Assembly: GCA_041389725.1 (NCBI GenBank)
Contig: JAWKRG010000002.1
Location: forward strand, 1,488,001 to 1,552,000
DNA length: 64,000 bases
Source of the DNA: Polyangiaceae bacterium
GTDB taxonomy: Bacteria; Myxococcota_A; Polyangia; Polyangiales; Polyangiaceae
Reading direction: 5' to 3'
Part shown: positions 16,688 to 24,964 of the stretch, one piece after another
How the letters are laid out: each line of letters begins with the position of its first letter
Position numbering within the stretch: position 1 is the first letter of the stretch
Made by a program: the position numbers and the translations under genes
The notes under the pieces: generated by a model
Told to the model about the DNA's origin: nothing
Databases searched by the model: none
Seen by the model: only the letters and a program-made list of their open reading frames with translations

Positions 16688-17622
16688 TGGCTCCTCACGT
16701 GGCGCAACACACGCGCCATGGCGCGCATGAAGCGCGTCTTGTCGACGGCGGGGAACCCTGCCACGACCGCCCCTGGAGGGATATCCCCAATGACGCCGCT
16801 TTGAGCAGCGATGCGCGCGCCATCGCCGACACGAACGTGGTCCTTGAATCCCGCTTGCCCCCCCACCTGCACGCCGTTGCCCAGCTCCACCGAACCCGCG
16901 AAGCCGACTTGCGCCGCCACGAGACAATGCTCTCCCAGTCGCACGTTGTGCCCGACGTGCACGTGCGCGTCGAGCTTGCTGCCCCGACCGATGCGCGTGG
17001 CTGCGAGGGTTCCCGCGTCCACGGTGCAGAGCGGCCCGAGTTCCACGTCCGCTTCGAGCACCACCCCGCCGAGCTGAGGCATGCGCACCAACTCGCCCGA
17101 GGGGCCTGGCACGAACCCGAACCCGGGGCGTCCGATCACGCAGCCCGCCCCAACCCGAACCTCGCGGCCGAGCCAAGCGCCGCCGTAGATCACCGCGCCA
17201 GCCTCTACTCTCGCTTGCTCGCCCACCGTCGCCCCGGGGTACACCACCGCGCTGGCATGCACGACGGCGCTCGCTGCGATGCGGGCGGGCTCGGGCGAAG
17301 CGGTGGACTCCGCCTCGGCCAGCAGCATCGCCATCACCCACGTGGGCTGCGGATGCACCAGGCATCGTTCGCTGGGCCAACGCGGCGCCAGCTCCGGCGT
17401 GCACAGGGCGACGGCCGCAGATGGCACGAGCGCGCGAGCAGCACCGACGATCACTAGATCGCGCTCCCGTGCGTCGGCGTTCGGTTCAGCGATGCGAGCG
17501 ACTTCGATTGTCGACGCGCGGCTTCGCCAGCGACAACCGAAGCGTTCACACAACGCGTCGCCATCAAGCGCCGCGTGTAGCTTCACACCGCTCACGGTCC
17601 GCCCCGGCTCCCAGGCGCACAC
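16684..17622 (-). CDS. lpxD: UDP-3-O-acylglucosamine N-acyltransferase LpxD
   Basis: 312 residues, slightly short against the usual 340, mostly because the N-terminal uridine-binding domain (about 1-105) is compact. The remainder is a left-handed beta-helix of hexapeptide repeats with the catalytic His in the HVGHN segment near residue 225, followed by a C-terminal helix (DKTRFMRAMARVLRHVR). It adds the second hydroxyacyl chain in lipid A assembly. The 18-bp gap from skp and the ATGA overlap with fabZ show that it belongs to the same transcript. Confidence 0.93.
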   Translation of the reverse strand: MCAWEPGRTVSGVKLHAALDGDALCERFGCRWRSRASTIEVARIAEPNADARERDLVIVGAARALVPSAAVALCTPELAPRWPSERCLVHPQPTWVMAMLLAEAESTASPEPARIAASAVVHASAVVYPGATVGEQARVEAGAVIYGGAWLGREVRVGAGCVIGRPGFGFVPGPSGELVRMPQLGGVVLEADVELGPLCTVDAGTLAATRIGRGSKLDAHVHVGHNVRLGEHCLVAAQVGFAGSVELGNGVQVGGQAGFKDHVRVGDGARIAAQSGVIGDIPPGAVVAGFPAVDKTRFMRAMARVLRHVRSQ

Positions 17623-17640
17623 GACCCGAGGGTCGCGCGG

Positions 17641-18231
17641 CTACTTGCCCGCAGCTTTGGGCGCTGCCGGCGCTTTGCCCTTCTTGGGGTCGGCAGCCTT
17701 GTCGCTCGTGCCACCGCCCTGGTTGTAGGCGGTGATGACGCGATCCGTGAGGTCCAGATCGCTGCGCACGTAGGGCACGGCTTGCTTGTCCATCACCACG
17801 TCGAAGCCCTCGGTCGTGGCCATGCGGCGAATCAGTCCCATGGCACGGGTGAAGATGGGCTGGGTCAACTCGTTCTGCTTCTTCTGCAGCTCTTTGTTGT
17901 ACTCCACGAACACCGTCTGCAGCTGCATCATCTCGCGCTGCCACTTCTCCACGCGCTTCTGCAACGCGACTTTGCTCAGCACTTCGCGCTGCTTCTCGAT
18001 GTCCTCGCGCTCTTGCTGCAGCTCGGTCTGCTTCTTGTCGAGCTCACGCTGGCGCTTGTCGAAGAGCTTCTTCAGCGTCGCCTGGGCGCGCAGGCCGTCC
18101 TCGGTCTCCATGATCGCCCGCTGCGTATCCACGACGGCAATCTTGCTCTGTGCCACCGCAGCCGAAGCGAAGAGGGTTAGGGAGGCCGCTGCGAGAAGCG
18201 CAGCGCCGTGCCTGAAAAAGCGCAGGTTCAT
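17641..18231 (-). CDS. skp: Periplasmic chaperone Skp/OmpH
   Basis: 196 residues from the ATG at 18231 (MNLRFFRHG), which gives a normal signal peptide ending near AAVAQ; the upstream ATG would bury it. The mature protein opens with KIAVVDTQRAI, continues with a long charged coiled coil (about 60-130) and closes with the DVVMDK segment, as in Skp. It holds outer-membrane beta-barrel proteins in the periplasm on their way to the Bam complex. The C-terminal tail is Lys/Ala/Pro-rich. bamA, often upstream, is not found here; the upstream gene is a cyclic-nucleotide-domain protein. Confidence 0.92.
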   Translation of the reverse strand: MNLRFFRHGAALLAAASLTLFASAAVAQSKIAVVDTQRAIMETEDGLRAQATLKKLFDKRQRELDKKQTELQQEREDIEKQREVLSKVALQKRVEKWQREMMQLQTVFVEYNKELQKKQNELTQPIFTRAMGLIRRMATTEGFDVVMDKQAVPYVRSDLDLTDRVITAYNQGGGTSDKAADPKKGKAPAAPKAAGK

Positions 18232-18295
18232 GGCGCGGGCATAGCCACCGTCGTGAGCCGGGTCAAGGGAAGCGCACAAACCCGCGACGGATCGC

Positions 18296-19660
18296 TCAGA
18301 TCAGCACGAATTCATCGGCGTCCGTCGCCTCTTGGGCCACGATGGTGCTCGTCTCTTCGTCGCGCTTGATGGCCAAGTCGTAGAGCTGGCCGAGAATGGC
18401 CGGGTGCTCCTTGATCAGCTCCAAGAAGCGCTCGCGGGGCAAGTGCAGAGTGACCGTGGGGCAGTTGGCGATCACGTCCGCGCTCGAGGGTCGCCGCAAG
18501 ACCAGGGCAACCTCGCCGACCACTTCGCCGACGCCTAGCTTGGCGATGACGGTGCTGTCGTCCCCCTCGTCGTGCACCACCGCGACTTCACCGGACGCGA
18601 TCAGGTGCAGACCTTCCGAGTCCTGGCCCTGGTTGATCAGCCGCTCGCCTTCTTCGTAGGTACGCGTCACGAATCGATCTACCAGCGCGGGGCGCTCGTC
18701 GGCTCGCACCGCACTCAAGATCGAGCTGGTGCGCACCAGATTCTCGACCATGCGTCGCCGACAGTGGTCCGCGAACAATTCGCCGACTTGGGGCTGCTTT
18801 TCTGCAATGCGATCCAGGGCGTCTTTGCGCGCCACCAAGATGATGCTGGGGCGGCGCGCGATCACACTGGCCGCTCGAGGCGCGCGGCTCAACAGCGCCA
18901 TCTCCCCGAACAGTGCGCCGTTGCCGAGCAGGGCAAGCTGCATCGTGTCGATGGATTCGTCGCCGAGCTGACGTCGCACTTCCAACTCGCCGCGCGCCAC
19001 GATGTAGGCTTCGGCGCCGGTCGTTCCTTCCTCGATCAGCACCGTGTCCGTCGCCACCGTCGTCGTCTCGAAGATGCCGATCATCGCCCGAAGTTGGGGC
19101 TGCGTCAGGGCGGAAAACAGCGGGTGAGGCGCGACTCGCCTTTGTTGGCGACCGGCCTCGCGCTCGGACTCGAGCAGACGCTTGGCGTCGTGCACCGCTT
19201 CTTGCGCCTTGGCCAACAGAGCCTTGCCCGAGAGCGCCGAGGGCAGCGGCTGGAACTGCTCTGCCTCACCGGGCAACTCCGGGGGCGCCGCGCCTTTGGC
19301 CAGTAGGTTCGGCGAACGCACGCAGAACACCCGGGCAATCTCGTCCAGGTGCTTCTCCGCGTTGGCCCGCAGGGTCTTCAAGTCGCAGGCGGCCGCGACG
19401 GCCACGGGCAGGTTGCCGGCGTCCAAGGCGCGCTCGATGCAGACTTCCAACCCTTCCACCGCGACTTCGCGGCGACCCAGAGCGGAGAGCAAGCGCGCAG
19501 TGACCAACAGCGCCAGCGGAGACGCGGGCTCGCTGCGCAAGAGCGCCGCGCCCCAGCGCAAGGCGGCGTCCTTCTCGTCAGCCAAGGAAAGAGCCAGCGC
19601 GCGATCGACCGGGCTTTCGCCAGGGGTCTGTCCAGGGAGTCCGGGGGGCGCCGTGGGCAT
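18296..19660 (-). CDS. Protein with two cyclic-nucleotide-binding domains
   Basis: 454 residues. An N-terminal helical segment of about 120 residues resembles TPR helices. Two cyclic-nucleotide-binding (CAP-like) domains follow at about 175-300 and 310-430. The first contains NGALFGEMALLSRAPRAASV, a good phosphate-binding cassette (GE and R); the second contains GVGEVVGEVALVLRRPSSADV, where an Arg is less well placed. There is no helix-turn-helix, so it is not a Crp-type repressor. It may tie cAMP or another nucleotide to a partner. It sits in the hrcA-to-lpxA run with gaps of 69 and 64 bp. Confidence 0.85.
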   Translation of the reverse strand: MPTAPPGLPGQTPGESPVDRALALSLADEKDAALRWGAALLRSEPASPLALLVTARLLSALGRREVAVEGLEVCIERALDAGNLPVAVAAACDLKTLRANAEKHLDEIARVFCVRSPNLLAKGAAPPELPGEAEQFQPLPSALSGKALLAKAQEAVHDAKRLLESEREAGRQQRRVAPHPLFSALTQPQLRAMIGIFETTTVATDTVLIEEGTTGAEAYIVARGELEVRRQLGDESIDTMQLALLGNGALFGEMALLSRAPRAASVIARRPSIILVARKDALDRIAEKQPQVGELFADHCRRRMVENLVRTSSILSAVRADERPALVDRFVTRTYEEGERLINQGQDSEGLHLIASGEVAVVHDEGDDSTVIAKLGVGEVVGEVALVLRRPSSADVIANCPTVTLHLPRERFLELIKEHPAILGQLYDLAIKRDEETSTIVAQEATDADEFVLI

Positions 19661-19729
19661 GGGGTTGGTCAGCGTATCACGCCCTCTGGGGGCGGGTGGA
19701 ACTCCTGACGAGGGTGCGCGAAGCGCCGC

Positions 19730-20800
19730 TCAAGACTCGTCCTTTTGCTTGCCGTCTTCGGGCAGGGCCAGGGCTGCGGTCATCGCATCCGCGGTTGCCG
19801 TGACCAGAGGGACGACGCTCGCGTAGTCCATGCGAGTCGGTCCGATCACGCCCACCGCACCGCCGAGTGCTCCACCGTCGCGGTAGGGTGCCGCGACCAG
19901 GCTCACCGGCATTCCCGCCATCTCCGCCGTGTCTTCGCCGAGAAACACCTGCACGCGTTCGGTGTTCAGCACGCGATCCAAGAGTTCCACGAGCTTCTCG
20001 CGTTCATCCAGCGCATGGAGCAGCTCGCGCAAGTGTTCGGTGCTGGCGTCAGTGCGCTCCAACAAGCGTGATTGCCCCTCGATCACCACGTCCATCTCGC
20101 GCCCGCCGCGATCAATGGCAGCGTTGACCAAGGACAGCCCCAAGCGACGCAGGTTGGCTACCTCGTCGCGGCTATCGGCCAGTGCTTGCACGAAGTGCTC
20201 ACGCAAGGCTGCCAAGCTGCGCCCCCCGGTCGCCTCCTCCAACAGCGTGTGCAATCGCTCCAACAACGAGGGCGTCAAGTCTTGCTCCACTCGAATGAAC
20301 CGATTTTCCACCGTTCCGTCCGAGAGCACGATCACACTGAGCACCTCACCGGGCCGCGTGGGAATGAATCGCACCTTCACCACCGTGCGCGTCTCGATGC
20401 GCGGCCGAACCAGTACCGCGGCCGAACCCGTCAACTCCGACAGCAGTCGGCCCGTCGCTCGCACGAGATCCCGCCCCGGAGCGAACTCCTCGAACAGCTG
20501 ACCGATACGGTGACGCTCTTCGGCAGAGAGCTGGCGGATCTGCATCAAGGCGTCGATGAACAGGCGAAAGGCCTTCTCCGTCGGTACCCGACCGGCCGAA
20601 GTGTGGGGTTGTGCTAGGAAGCCCGCGTCCTCCAAATCCGAGAGCACATTGCGAATCGTGGCGGCGGACAGGGAAAATCCGTACTTCTTCACCAGGGTGC
20701 GACTGCCCACGGGCTCGCCGGTCTCGATGAACTCGCTGACGACGGCGTAGAGGATGGCGCGGGCGCGCTTGTTCAATTGTGAGGAGCTCAACAGGAACAT
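19730..20800 (-). CDS. hrcA: Heat-inducible transcription repressor HrcA
   Basis: 356 residues from the ATG at 20800, the start that matches the family (MFLLSSSQLNKRARAIL). The N-terminal winged helix contains PVGSRTLVKKYGFSLSAATIRN and the glycine-rich HTSAGRVPT; the C-terminal part is the GAF-like and dimerisation region ending in GPTRMDYASVV. HrcA binds CIRCE sites to repress groE/dnaK operons. I found no CIRCE element, and no dnaK, grpE or dnaJ follows it, unlike the standard hrcA-grpE-dnaK order. Here it leads towards the envelope genes, which is uncommon. Confidence 0.95.
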   Translation of the reverse strand: MFLLSSSQLNKRARAILYAVVSEFIETGEPVGSRTLVKKYGFSLSAATIRNVLSDLEDAGFLAQPHTSAGRVPTEKAFRLFIDALMQIRQLSAEERHRIGQLFEEFAPGRDLVRATGRLLSELTGSAAVLVRPRIETRTVVKVRFIPTRPGEVLSVIVLSDGTVENRFIRVEQDLTPSLLERLHTLLEEATGGRSLAALREHFVQALADSRDEVANLRRLGLSLVNAAIDRGGREMDVVIEGQSRLLERTDASTEHLRELLHALDEREKLVELLDRVLNTERVQVFLGEDTAEMAGMPVSLVAAPYRDGGALGGAVGVIGPTRMDYASVVPLVTATADAMTAALALPEDGKQKDES

Positions 20801-20972
20801 TTTTGGGGGTCGCGGGCGCTTCGTCAACGCCAGAGCGGGTCGGCTAGCCGCCAGCATCGACGCGCTCGGTGGCGTTTTCTCCGTACAAACCCGCTGAAGA
20901 TGCGTGCAGGAAGGGCCTTTGGGGCTCACTGCCGGCGGCTGGAGTCGAGCCCACGCGGGATCCGCGAAATCC

Positions 20973-21002
20973 TTGACACTTTTCCGCATGGGCCGCCATG
21001 AT
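20973..21002 (+). promoter_or_regulatory. Sigma-70-type promoter before response regulator
   Basis: A consensus -35 TTGACA (20973-20978) is followed by 18 bp and CATGAT (20997-21002), four of six matches to TATAAT. It lies 35 bp upstream of the TTG start of the response regulator. Confidence 0.45.
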
Positions 21003-21037
21003 CGCCGGCGGTTTATTCCACGTTCCTGGGAGGCAAA

Positions 21038-21859
21038 TTGACCACCACTCTGCTGGCCGTAGACGACAGCAAGACCATGCGCAAGGTGCTGGAGATCACC
21101 TTTGCAGGGGAAGACTACCGCGTTCTCCTCGCGGAAAACTCCCAGCGAGCGCTCGAGTTGCTCCGCTCCGAGCACCCCACTCTCGCACTCATCGACGCGG
21201 CCCTCGGATCCGAGAGCGGCTACGATCTGTGCCAGAGCATCAAGAGTGAGGCGCCTGGCACGGGCGTCATCATTCTGAGCAGCAAGCACACGCCCTACGA
21301 CAAGAATCGTGGTGCGAGTGCTGGCGCGGACGACTTCATGGACAAGCCGTTCGACACGCAGCAGCTGCTCGACAAGGCTGGTGCGGTAGCACGCAAGGCA
21401 GCGGAAGCTCCGCCCGTTGCCGTGGGTGCTCCCCCGGCGTCGGCGACTCCGTATCGCACGCCTGCCGCAGCAGCACCCGCTCCAGCGGCTGCGCCAACCG
21501 CTCCCAAGCCGGCTCCGACGCCGCTGACGCGCACCCAGGCCTACGGCGGACAGCCTGCCGCACCCGCGCGTCCCGCTGCGCCAGCTCCGAGCCCTGCCCC
21601 GGCACCCGTCGCGGCGCGCCCAGCAGCACCCGCACCCGCTCCAGCTCCGGCACCCGCACCGGTCGCGGCGGTGGCAGCCGCCACCAGCGGAAACGGCGCC
21701 CTCGCCGGCAAGCTCGCGGACATGGGGCTGTCTCCGGATCAAGTCGCCGGTGTGCTGGCGCTGTCCCGCGAAGTGGTCGAGCAGGTCGTGTGGGAAGTGG
21801 TTCCGCAATTGGCGGAGACCATCATCCAAGAAGAAATCCGCCGCCTGACCGCAGACTGA
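21038..21859 (+). CDS. Response regulator: receiver, Ala/Pro linker and conserved C-terminal helix
   Basis: 273 residues from a TTG start, supported by GGGAGG a few bases upstream and by the protein beginning exactly at receiver strand 1. The receiver (1-120) is intact: DD after strand 1, the phospho-acceptor in LALIDAALG near residue 54, and DKPF with the conserved Lys. About 90 residues of almost pure Ala/Pro follow. The last 50 residues read LSREVVEQVVWEVVPQLAETII, a helix known from other deltaproteobacterial receiver proteins and probably a protein contact. There is no DNA-binding domain, so output is through interaction. It is divergent from hrcA. Confidence 0.88.
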   Translation: MTTTLLAVDDSKTMRKVLEITFAGEDYRVLLAENSQRALELLRSEHPTLALIDAALGSESGYDLCQSIKSEAPGTGVIILSSKHTPYDKNRGASAGADDFMDKPFDTQQLLDKAGAVARKAAEAPPVAVGAPPASATPYRTPAAAAPAPAAAPTAPKPAPTPLTRTQAYGGQPAAPARPAAPAPSPAPAPVAARPAAPAPAPAPAPAPVAAVAAATSGNGALAGKLADMGLSPDQVAGVLALSREVVEQVVWEVVPQLAETIIQEEIRRLTAD

Positions 21860-21948
21860 ACCGCGTTCTGCACTGACGAAAACGGCGCGATGGCGATCGG
21901 CAACGTGTGCCGAGGACGGTGAGCGTATGCCAACCGGAAGCGCCATCA

Positions 21949-22064
21949 ACCGCAAAGCCGCAAGGAGCGCGAAGGTTCGCCAAGGGTGAGGGTTTCGTGG
22001 CTGCGATGCAGCCACAGGCAAGACCAAGCTTGGCGAGGCTTGGCGCTCTTCGCGTCCTGGCGGT
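21949..22064. repeat. Imperfect inverted-repeat element, 116 bp
   Basis: The 26-bp left arm (21949-21974, starting accgcaaagccgcaagg) matches the inverted right arm (22039-22064, cttggcgctcttcgcgtcc...) at most positions. It is intergenic and has no open frame. The arms resemble the widely dispersed accgcgaagacgcgaag / cttggcg family of bacterial intergenic repeats, from memory. Confidence 0.65.
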
Positions 22065-22148
22065 GAAAAAGAAACGACTCCGCTTGGCCGCAAGCCGTTT
22101 CGGAACCACGCTGGTGGGACACGCGACCCGCTGGCGGTACGCGCGCTT

Positions 22149-23411
22149 CTAGCCTCGACGTCGGCGTGAGCTCGACGCCCCAGTGCGCTTCTTCGTCGGT
22201 GTGGCGCGCTTGCGCGACGGCTTGGCTGAAGACACACGCTTGCGCGACGCTGACTTGGACGGCGACACGCCGGCGAAGTCCAGGGTGGAGAGCAGCGCGC
22301 TGCGTCGCTTCTGCACTTCGCGATCGAGCAGCTGACGCGCGCGATCCAAGTGCGTGGCGAGGCGAAGCCCGCGCTTCTTCATCTTCGGATCCCCGAGCAG
22401 CGCGTGCGCGATGAAGGGCATCACCGCCGTGACGTCTGCGCGACAGTACACGCTGCCGGTCTGCACGCTCTCGGCGCTAGTCTTGCCCCAGGTGTGTCCT
22501 TCGGCGGCCGTCGCGGGTGACAGCGCGCCGTTGTCGGCCACGTCCACGCAGATCTGTACGTCGATGTCGAAGCCCCGAGTGGGAATGTCGAAGATCTGAC
22601 CCAGCAGCGGCTCGCCCTGCAGCGTGTAGTTCTTCGGCACGCCGCCACCCAACATCCAGACGGCCAGCTTTTTCTTGAGCTGGCTCTGGCAGTAGTGCTG
22701 CAGGGCGCTCATCTCGTACACGTCCAGGATGGGGTCCACTTCACAGCGGAACTCCTCCCCCAGCAGGGCACGCAGCTTCACCACGTTCAGGAATATGGAC
22801 CCGTCCTGCACCGCGCCGACGAAGATGGGCACGTCGTGGCGATAGGCGGTAGAGAGCAGCGAGGGCTGTTTCACACCCAAACGCCGCTCCAGCGCGTCCA
22901 TTTCCTTGCCCAACAGACGGTGCAGCTCCGCCGTGCCCATGCGCTTTTGGAACTCGGGCTTGCGCAGCATCGCCGAGAACACGCGGTCGCAGTCCAAGAG
23001 CGCCTGCTCGGGAAAGGCCAAGTCGTAGATGCGAATGCAGCGCGCCTGCCGCAGCTCCAGGTCGCCCGAGTGCGGGTCGATCTCGTGCACGGCGTGGCCA
23101 ATCACGCGGTGGGCGTCGTGATAGAGGTTCGCCCCGGTGGTGGTGATCGCGTCGATCAGTCCACGCTCGATCAAAGGGATGATGCTCGAGGAATGAATCC
23201 CCGCGGGCGTCATGGCTCCGCTGAGGGTCAAGAACGTCGCTGCGCCCTCTTTCACCGTGGCCCGCATCAAGCTGTACGCTTCACGCACCTGACGTCCGGC
23301 GTAGGCCGGGAATGCTGCCATCAGCAGATCGTGGGTCTTCTCCTTGCCGGAGATGGCGGCAGGGCGAACCTTGGGAGCCGCGCTGACGCGTGACGCGAGG
23401 GTCTTCTTCAT
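22149..23411 (-). CDS. Deoxyhypusine synthase-like enzyme with basic C-terminal tail
   Basis: 420 residues. The core (about 20-375) is clearly of the deoxyhypusine synthase fold: TLSGAMTPAG, TTTGANLYHD, FVGAVQDGS, and GGGVPKNYTLQ with the probable catalytic Lys. Bacteria lack eIF5A, and several bacterial homologues instead make homospermidine or related polyamines (the speY type), which is the best guess here. The last 45 residues are an extraordinary Lys/Arg/Ser tail (PSRKRATPTKKRTGASSSRR) like a histone H1 tail, with no place in the enzyme fold. The ATG overlaps the stop of the upstream phosphoesterase as ATGA, so the two are translationally coupled. Confidence 0.88.
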   Translation of the reverse strand: MKKTLASRVSAAPKVRPAAISGKEKTHDLLMAAFPAYAGRQVREAYSLMRATVKEGAATFLTLSGAMTPAGIHSSSIIPLIERGLIDAITTTGANLYHDAHRVIGHAVHEIDPHSGDLELRQARCIRIYDLAFPEQALLDCDRVFSAMLRKPEFQKRMGTAELHRLLGKEMDALERRLGVKQPSLLSTAYRHDVPIFVGAVQDGSIFLNVVKLRALLGEEFRCEVDPILDVYEMSALQHYCQSQLKKKLAVWMLGGGVPKNYTLQGEPLLGQIFDIPTRGFDIDVQICVDVADNGALSPATAAEGHTWGKTSAESVQTGSVYCRADVTAVMPFIAHALLGDPKMKKRGLRLATHLDRARQLLDREVQKRRSALLSTLDFAGVSPSKSASRKRVSSAKPSRKRATPTKKRTGASSSRRRRG

Positions 23412-24619
23412 GCCGCCCCAATATCACCACGATGGACATGAACCAAGCTCTGCTCGGCCGGCACGCCGACGCGCAGGGGGAAGCCGTAGTGACCGGTCCC
23501 GCGGTGAACGTAGAGCCGATTGCGTCCCTGGGACCAGAAGCCATGGTCCGGGCTGTTCATCAGCAAGCGGAGCATCGTGACGTGCAATCCCAAGCTCAGC
23601 AGGCCAACTTGACCCCCGTGGGTGTGACCCGAGAGCACCAAGTCGGCCTCGCCTTCCACCAGCTCGCGAAAAGCCCCAGGGTGGTGGAGCAACACCAGAC
23701 GCATGGCGCCGCTCACGCGCGGATGGCGTTCGAGCACCGCCCGCATCTTCTGCGCTCGATCTCGGTAGTGGTAGTCCATGCCGAGGATCTGGACGACGCC
23801 CGCATCCGTCTGGACGATCGTCGCGTCATCGACCAGGAGCTGCACGCCGGCGTCCGCCAAGGCGCGTTTCACGGTCTCCGGTGCCTCGTGGTCATGATTG
23901 CCGAAACACGCGAAGCAGCGCCCGGGCAGTGCGCGTAGTGGCAGCAAGGATTCGCGCAAGTGGCTCGGATCGCGCTGGGATTCCATCGTGAGGTAGTCCC
24001 CGGTCAAGAGCACGAGATCTGGCTTGCGCTCGACGATGTGCTCGCAGATGGCGCGCAGTCGCGCCACGCTCATGAAGGGGCCCAGATGCGGATCGGTGAT
24101 CTGCATCAACGACAGCGGTCGCGCGGCCCGTCCTTCGCCGAACTCGCAGCGCGCCAGCTGACCGCGGTCATCCCCATCCAGCACCAGATGCACCTCCGAC
24201 GGCCGCGTGAAAAGGCTTTGCCCCACGCCGAATAGCGCGACGACGGCGGGCAGCCAGAACCCCCAAGGCGCGAAGCCCAGGGCCGACACCACTGCCCAGG
24301 GCCACGATAGCAACATGGTGGCGGCGAAGTAGGAGTTCGGGATGCTCACCAGCGCGCGGTACAGCCACGGAAAGAGCCGGGGCCGCACCAACATCAGCGA
24401 ATGCAGGTACACGCTGGCGTGCAGGTATAGAAAAACCGGCCACAGCGGTGTGGCTAGCCAGGCACGGGCAAGTCCCCAAAAGATGAGTCCGTACAGCCCG
24501 AGCGTGATCAAGCGGAAGATGGCGTACACCCGGCTGCGGAGCAGCCCGCCGATGAGCACGACGCCTGCATATGCGGCGAGCGTGGCCCACAGCACACTGC
24601 CTAGATCCGGAGGCGCCAT
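23408..24619 (-). CDS. Membrane-bound metallophosphoesterase (YkuE-like)
   Basis: 403 residues. The first 140 form four or so membrane helices (GVVLIGGLLRS, LGLYGLIFWGLA, ALVSIPNSYFAATMLLSW). A calcineurin-type metallophosphoesterase domain follows, with all five metal-site blocks in order: TDPHLGP, GDYLT, GNHDHE, LHHPG and SGHTHGGQ. Relatives hydrolyse UDP-diacylglucosamine in lipid A synthesis (LpxG) or other phosphodiesters at the membrane surface. LpxG is a reasonable possibility given the lipid A genes upstream, but is not proven. It is coupled to the deoxyhypusine-synthase-like gene by an ATGA overlap. Confidence 0.9.
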   Translation of the reverse strand: MAPPDLGSVLWATLAAYAGVVLIGGLLRSRVYAIFRLITLGLYGLIFWGLARAWLATPLWPVFLYLHASVYLHSLMLVRPRLFPWLYRALVSIPNSYFAATMLLSWPWAVVSALGFAPWGFWLPAVVALFGVGQSLFTRPSEVHLVLDGDDRGQLARCEFGEGRAARPLSLMQITDPHLGPFMSVARLRAICEHIVERKPDLVLLTGDYLTMESQRDPSHLRESLLPLRALPGRCFACFGNHDHEAPETVKRALADAGVQLLVDDATIVQTDAGVVQILGMDYHYRDRAQKMRAVLERHPRVSGAMRLVLLHHPGAFRELVEGEADLVLSGHTHGGQVGLLSLGLHVTMLRLLMNSPDHGFWSQGRNRLYVHRGTGHYGFPLRVGVPAEQSLVHVHRGDIGAA

Positions 24620-24964
24620 CGTACGTCTCCTTACACGGTGCCTACCGACGCCGCGAGCGGCACGAGGTTTGCTCTAGGAAAAGTCGACTCGCTGATCTGC
24701 CAACCCTCGAGACTCAGCCAATGGGGAAGAAGATGCGAAAATCCGAAGAGAAAACGCTGATTCCGCCAGCGCCGGAAAGCCAGACGCGTGTGGCTAGACC
24801 CCGTGCGAGCTCTGACGCATGTGTCAATGTGGCGACTTTCGCGCCAGTGCCGCGACTCCGCGCACGCCTCGTTCCTCGTCGTGGCGGGCGCTGGGACTTC
24901 TTGTTCGTCCGCGGCGGCTGACATTTTTGGCCGCACCGCCCGGCCGCGTGATACCCCGGCGGCC
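24620..24964. other. Non-coding gap before the lipoprotein gene
   Basis: These 345 bases separate two divergent genes. Open frames exist (for example a 66-codon frame from 24721) but lack the high third-position GC of the neighbours and any recognisable motif. I see no repeat or convincing promoter. Confidence 0.4.

Noticed and set aside
20801..22237. Upstream extension of the hrcA frame by almost 480 codons
   Set aside because: It covers the response regulator gene in antisense, and HrcA starts normally at 20800.
24721..24921. 66-codon frame MGKKMRKSEEKTL... in the gap before a lipoprotein gene
   Set aside because: Third-position GC is not raised as in neighbouring genes and no homologous family comes to mind.
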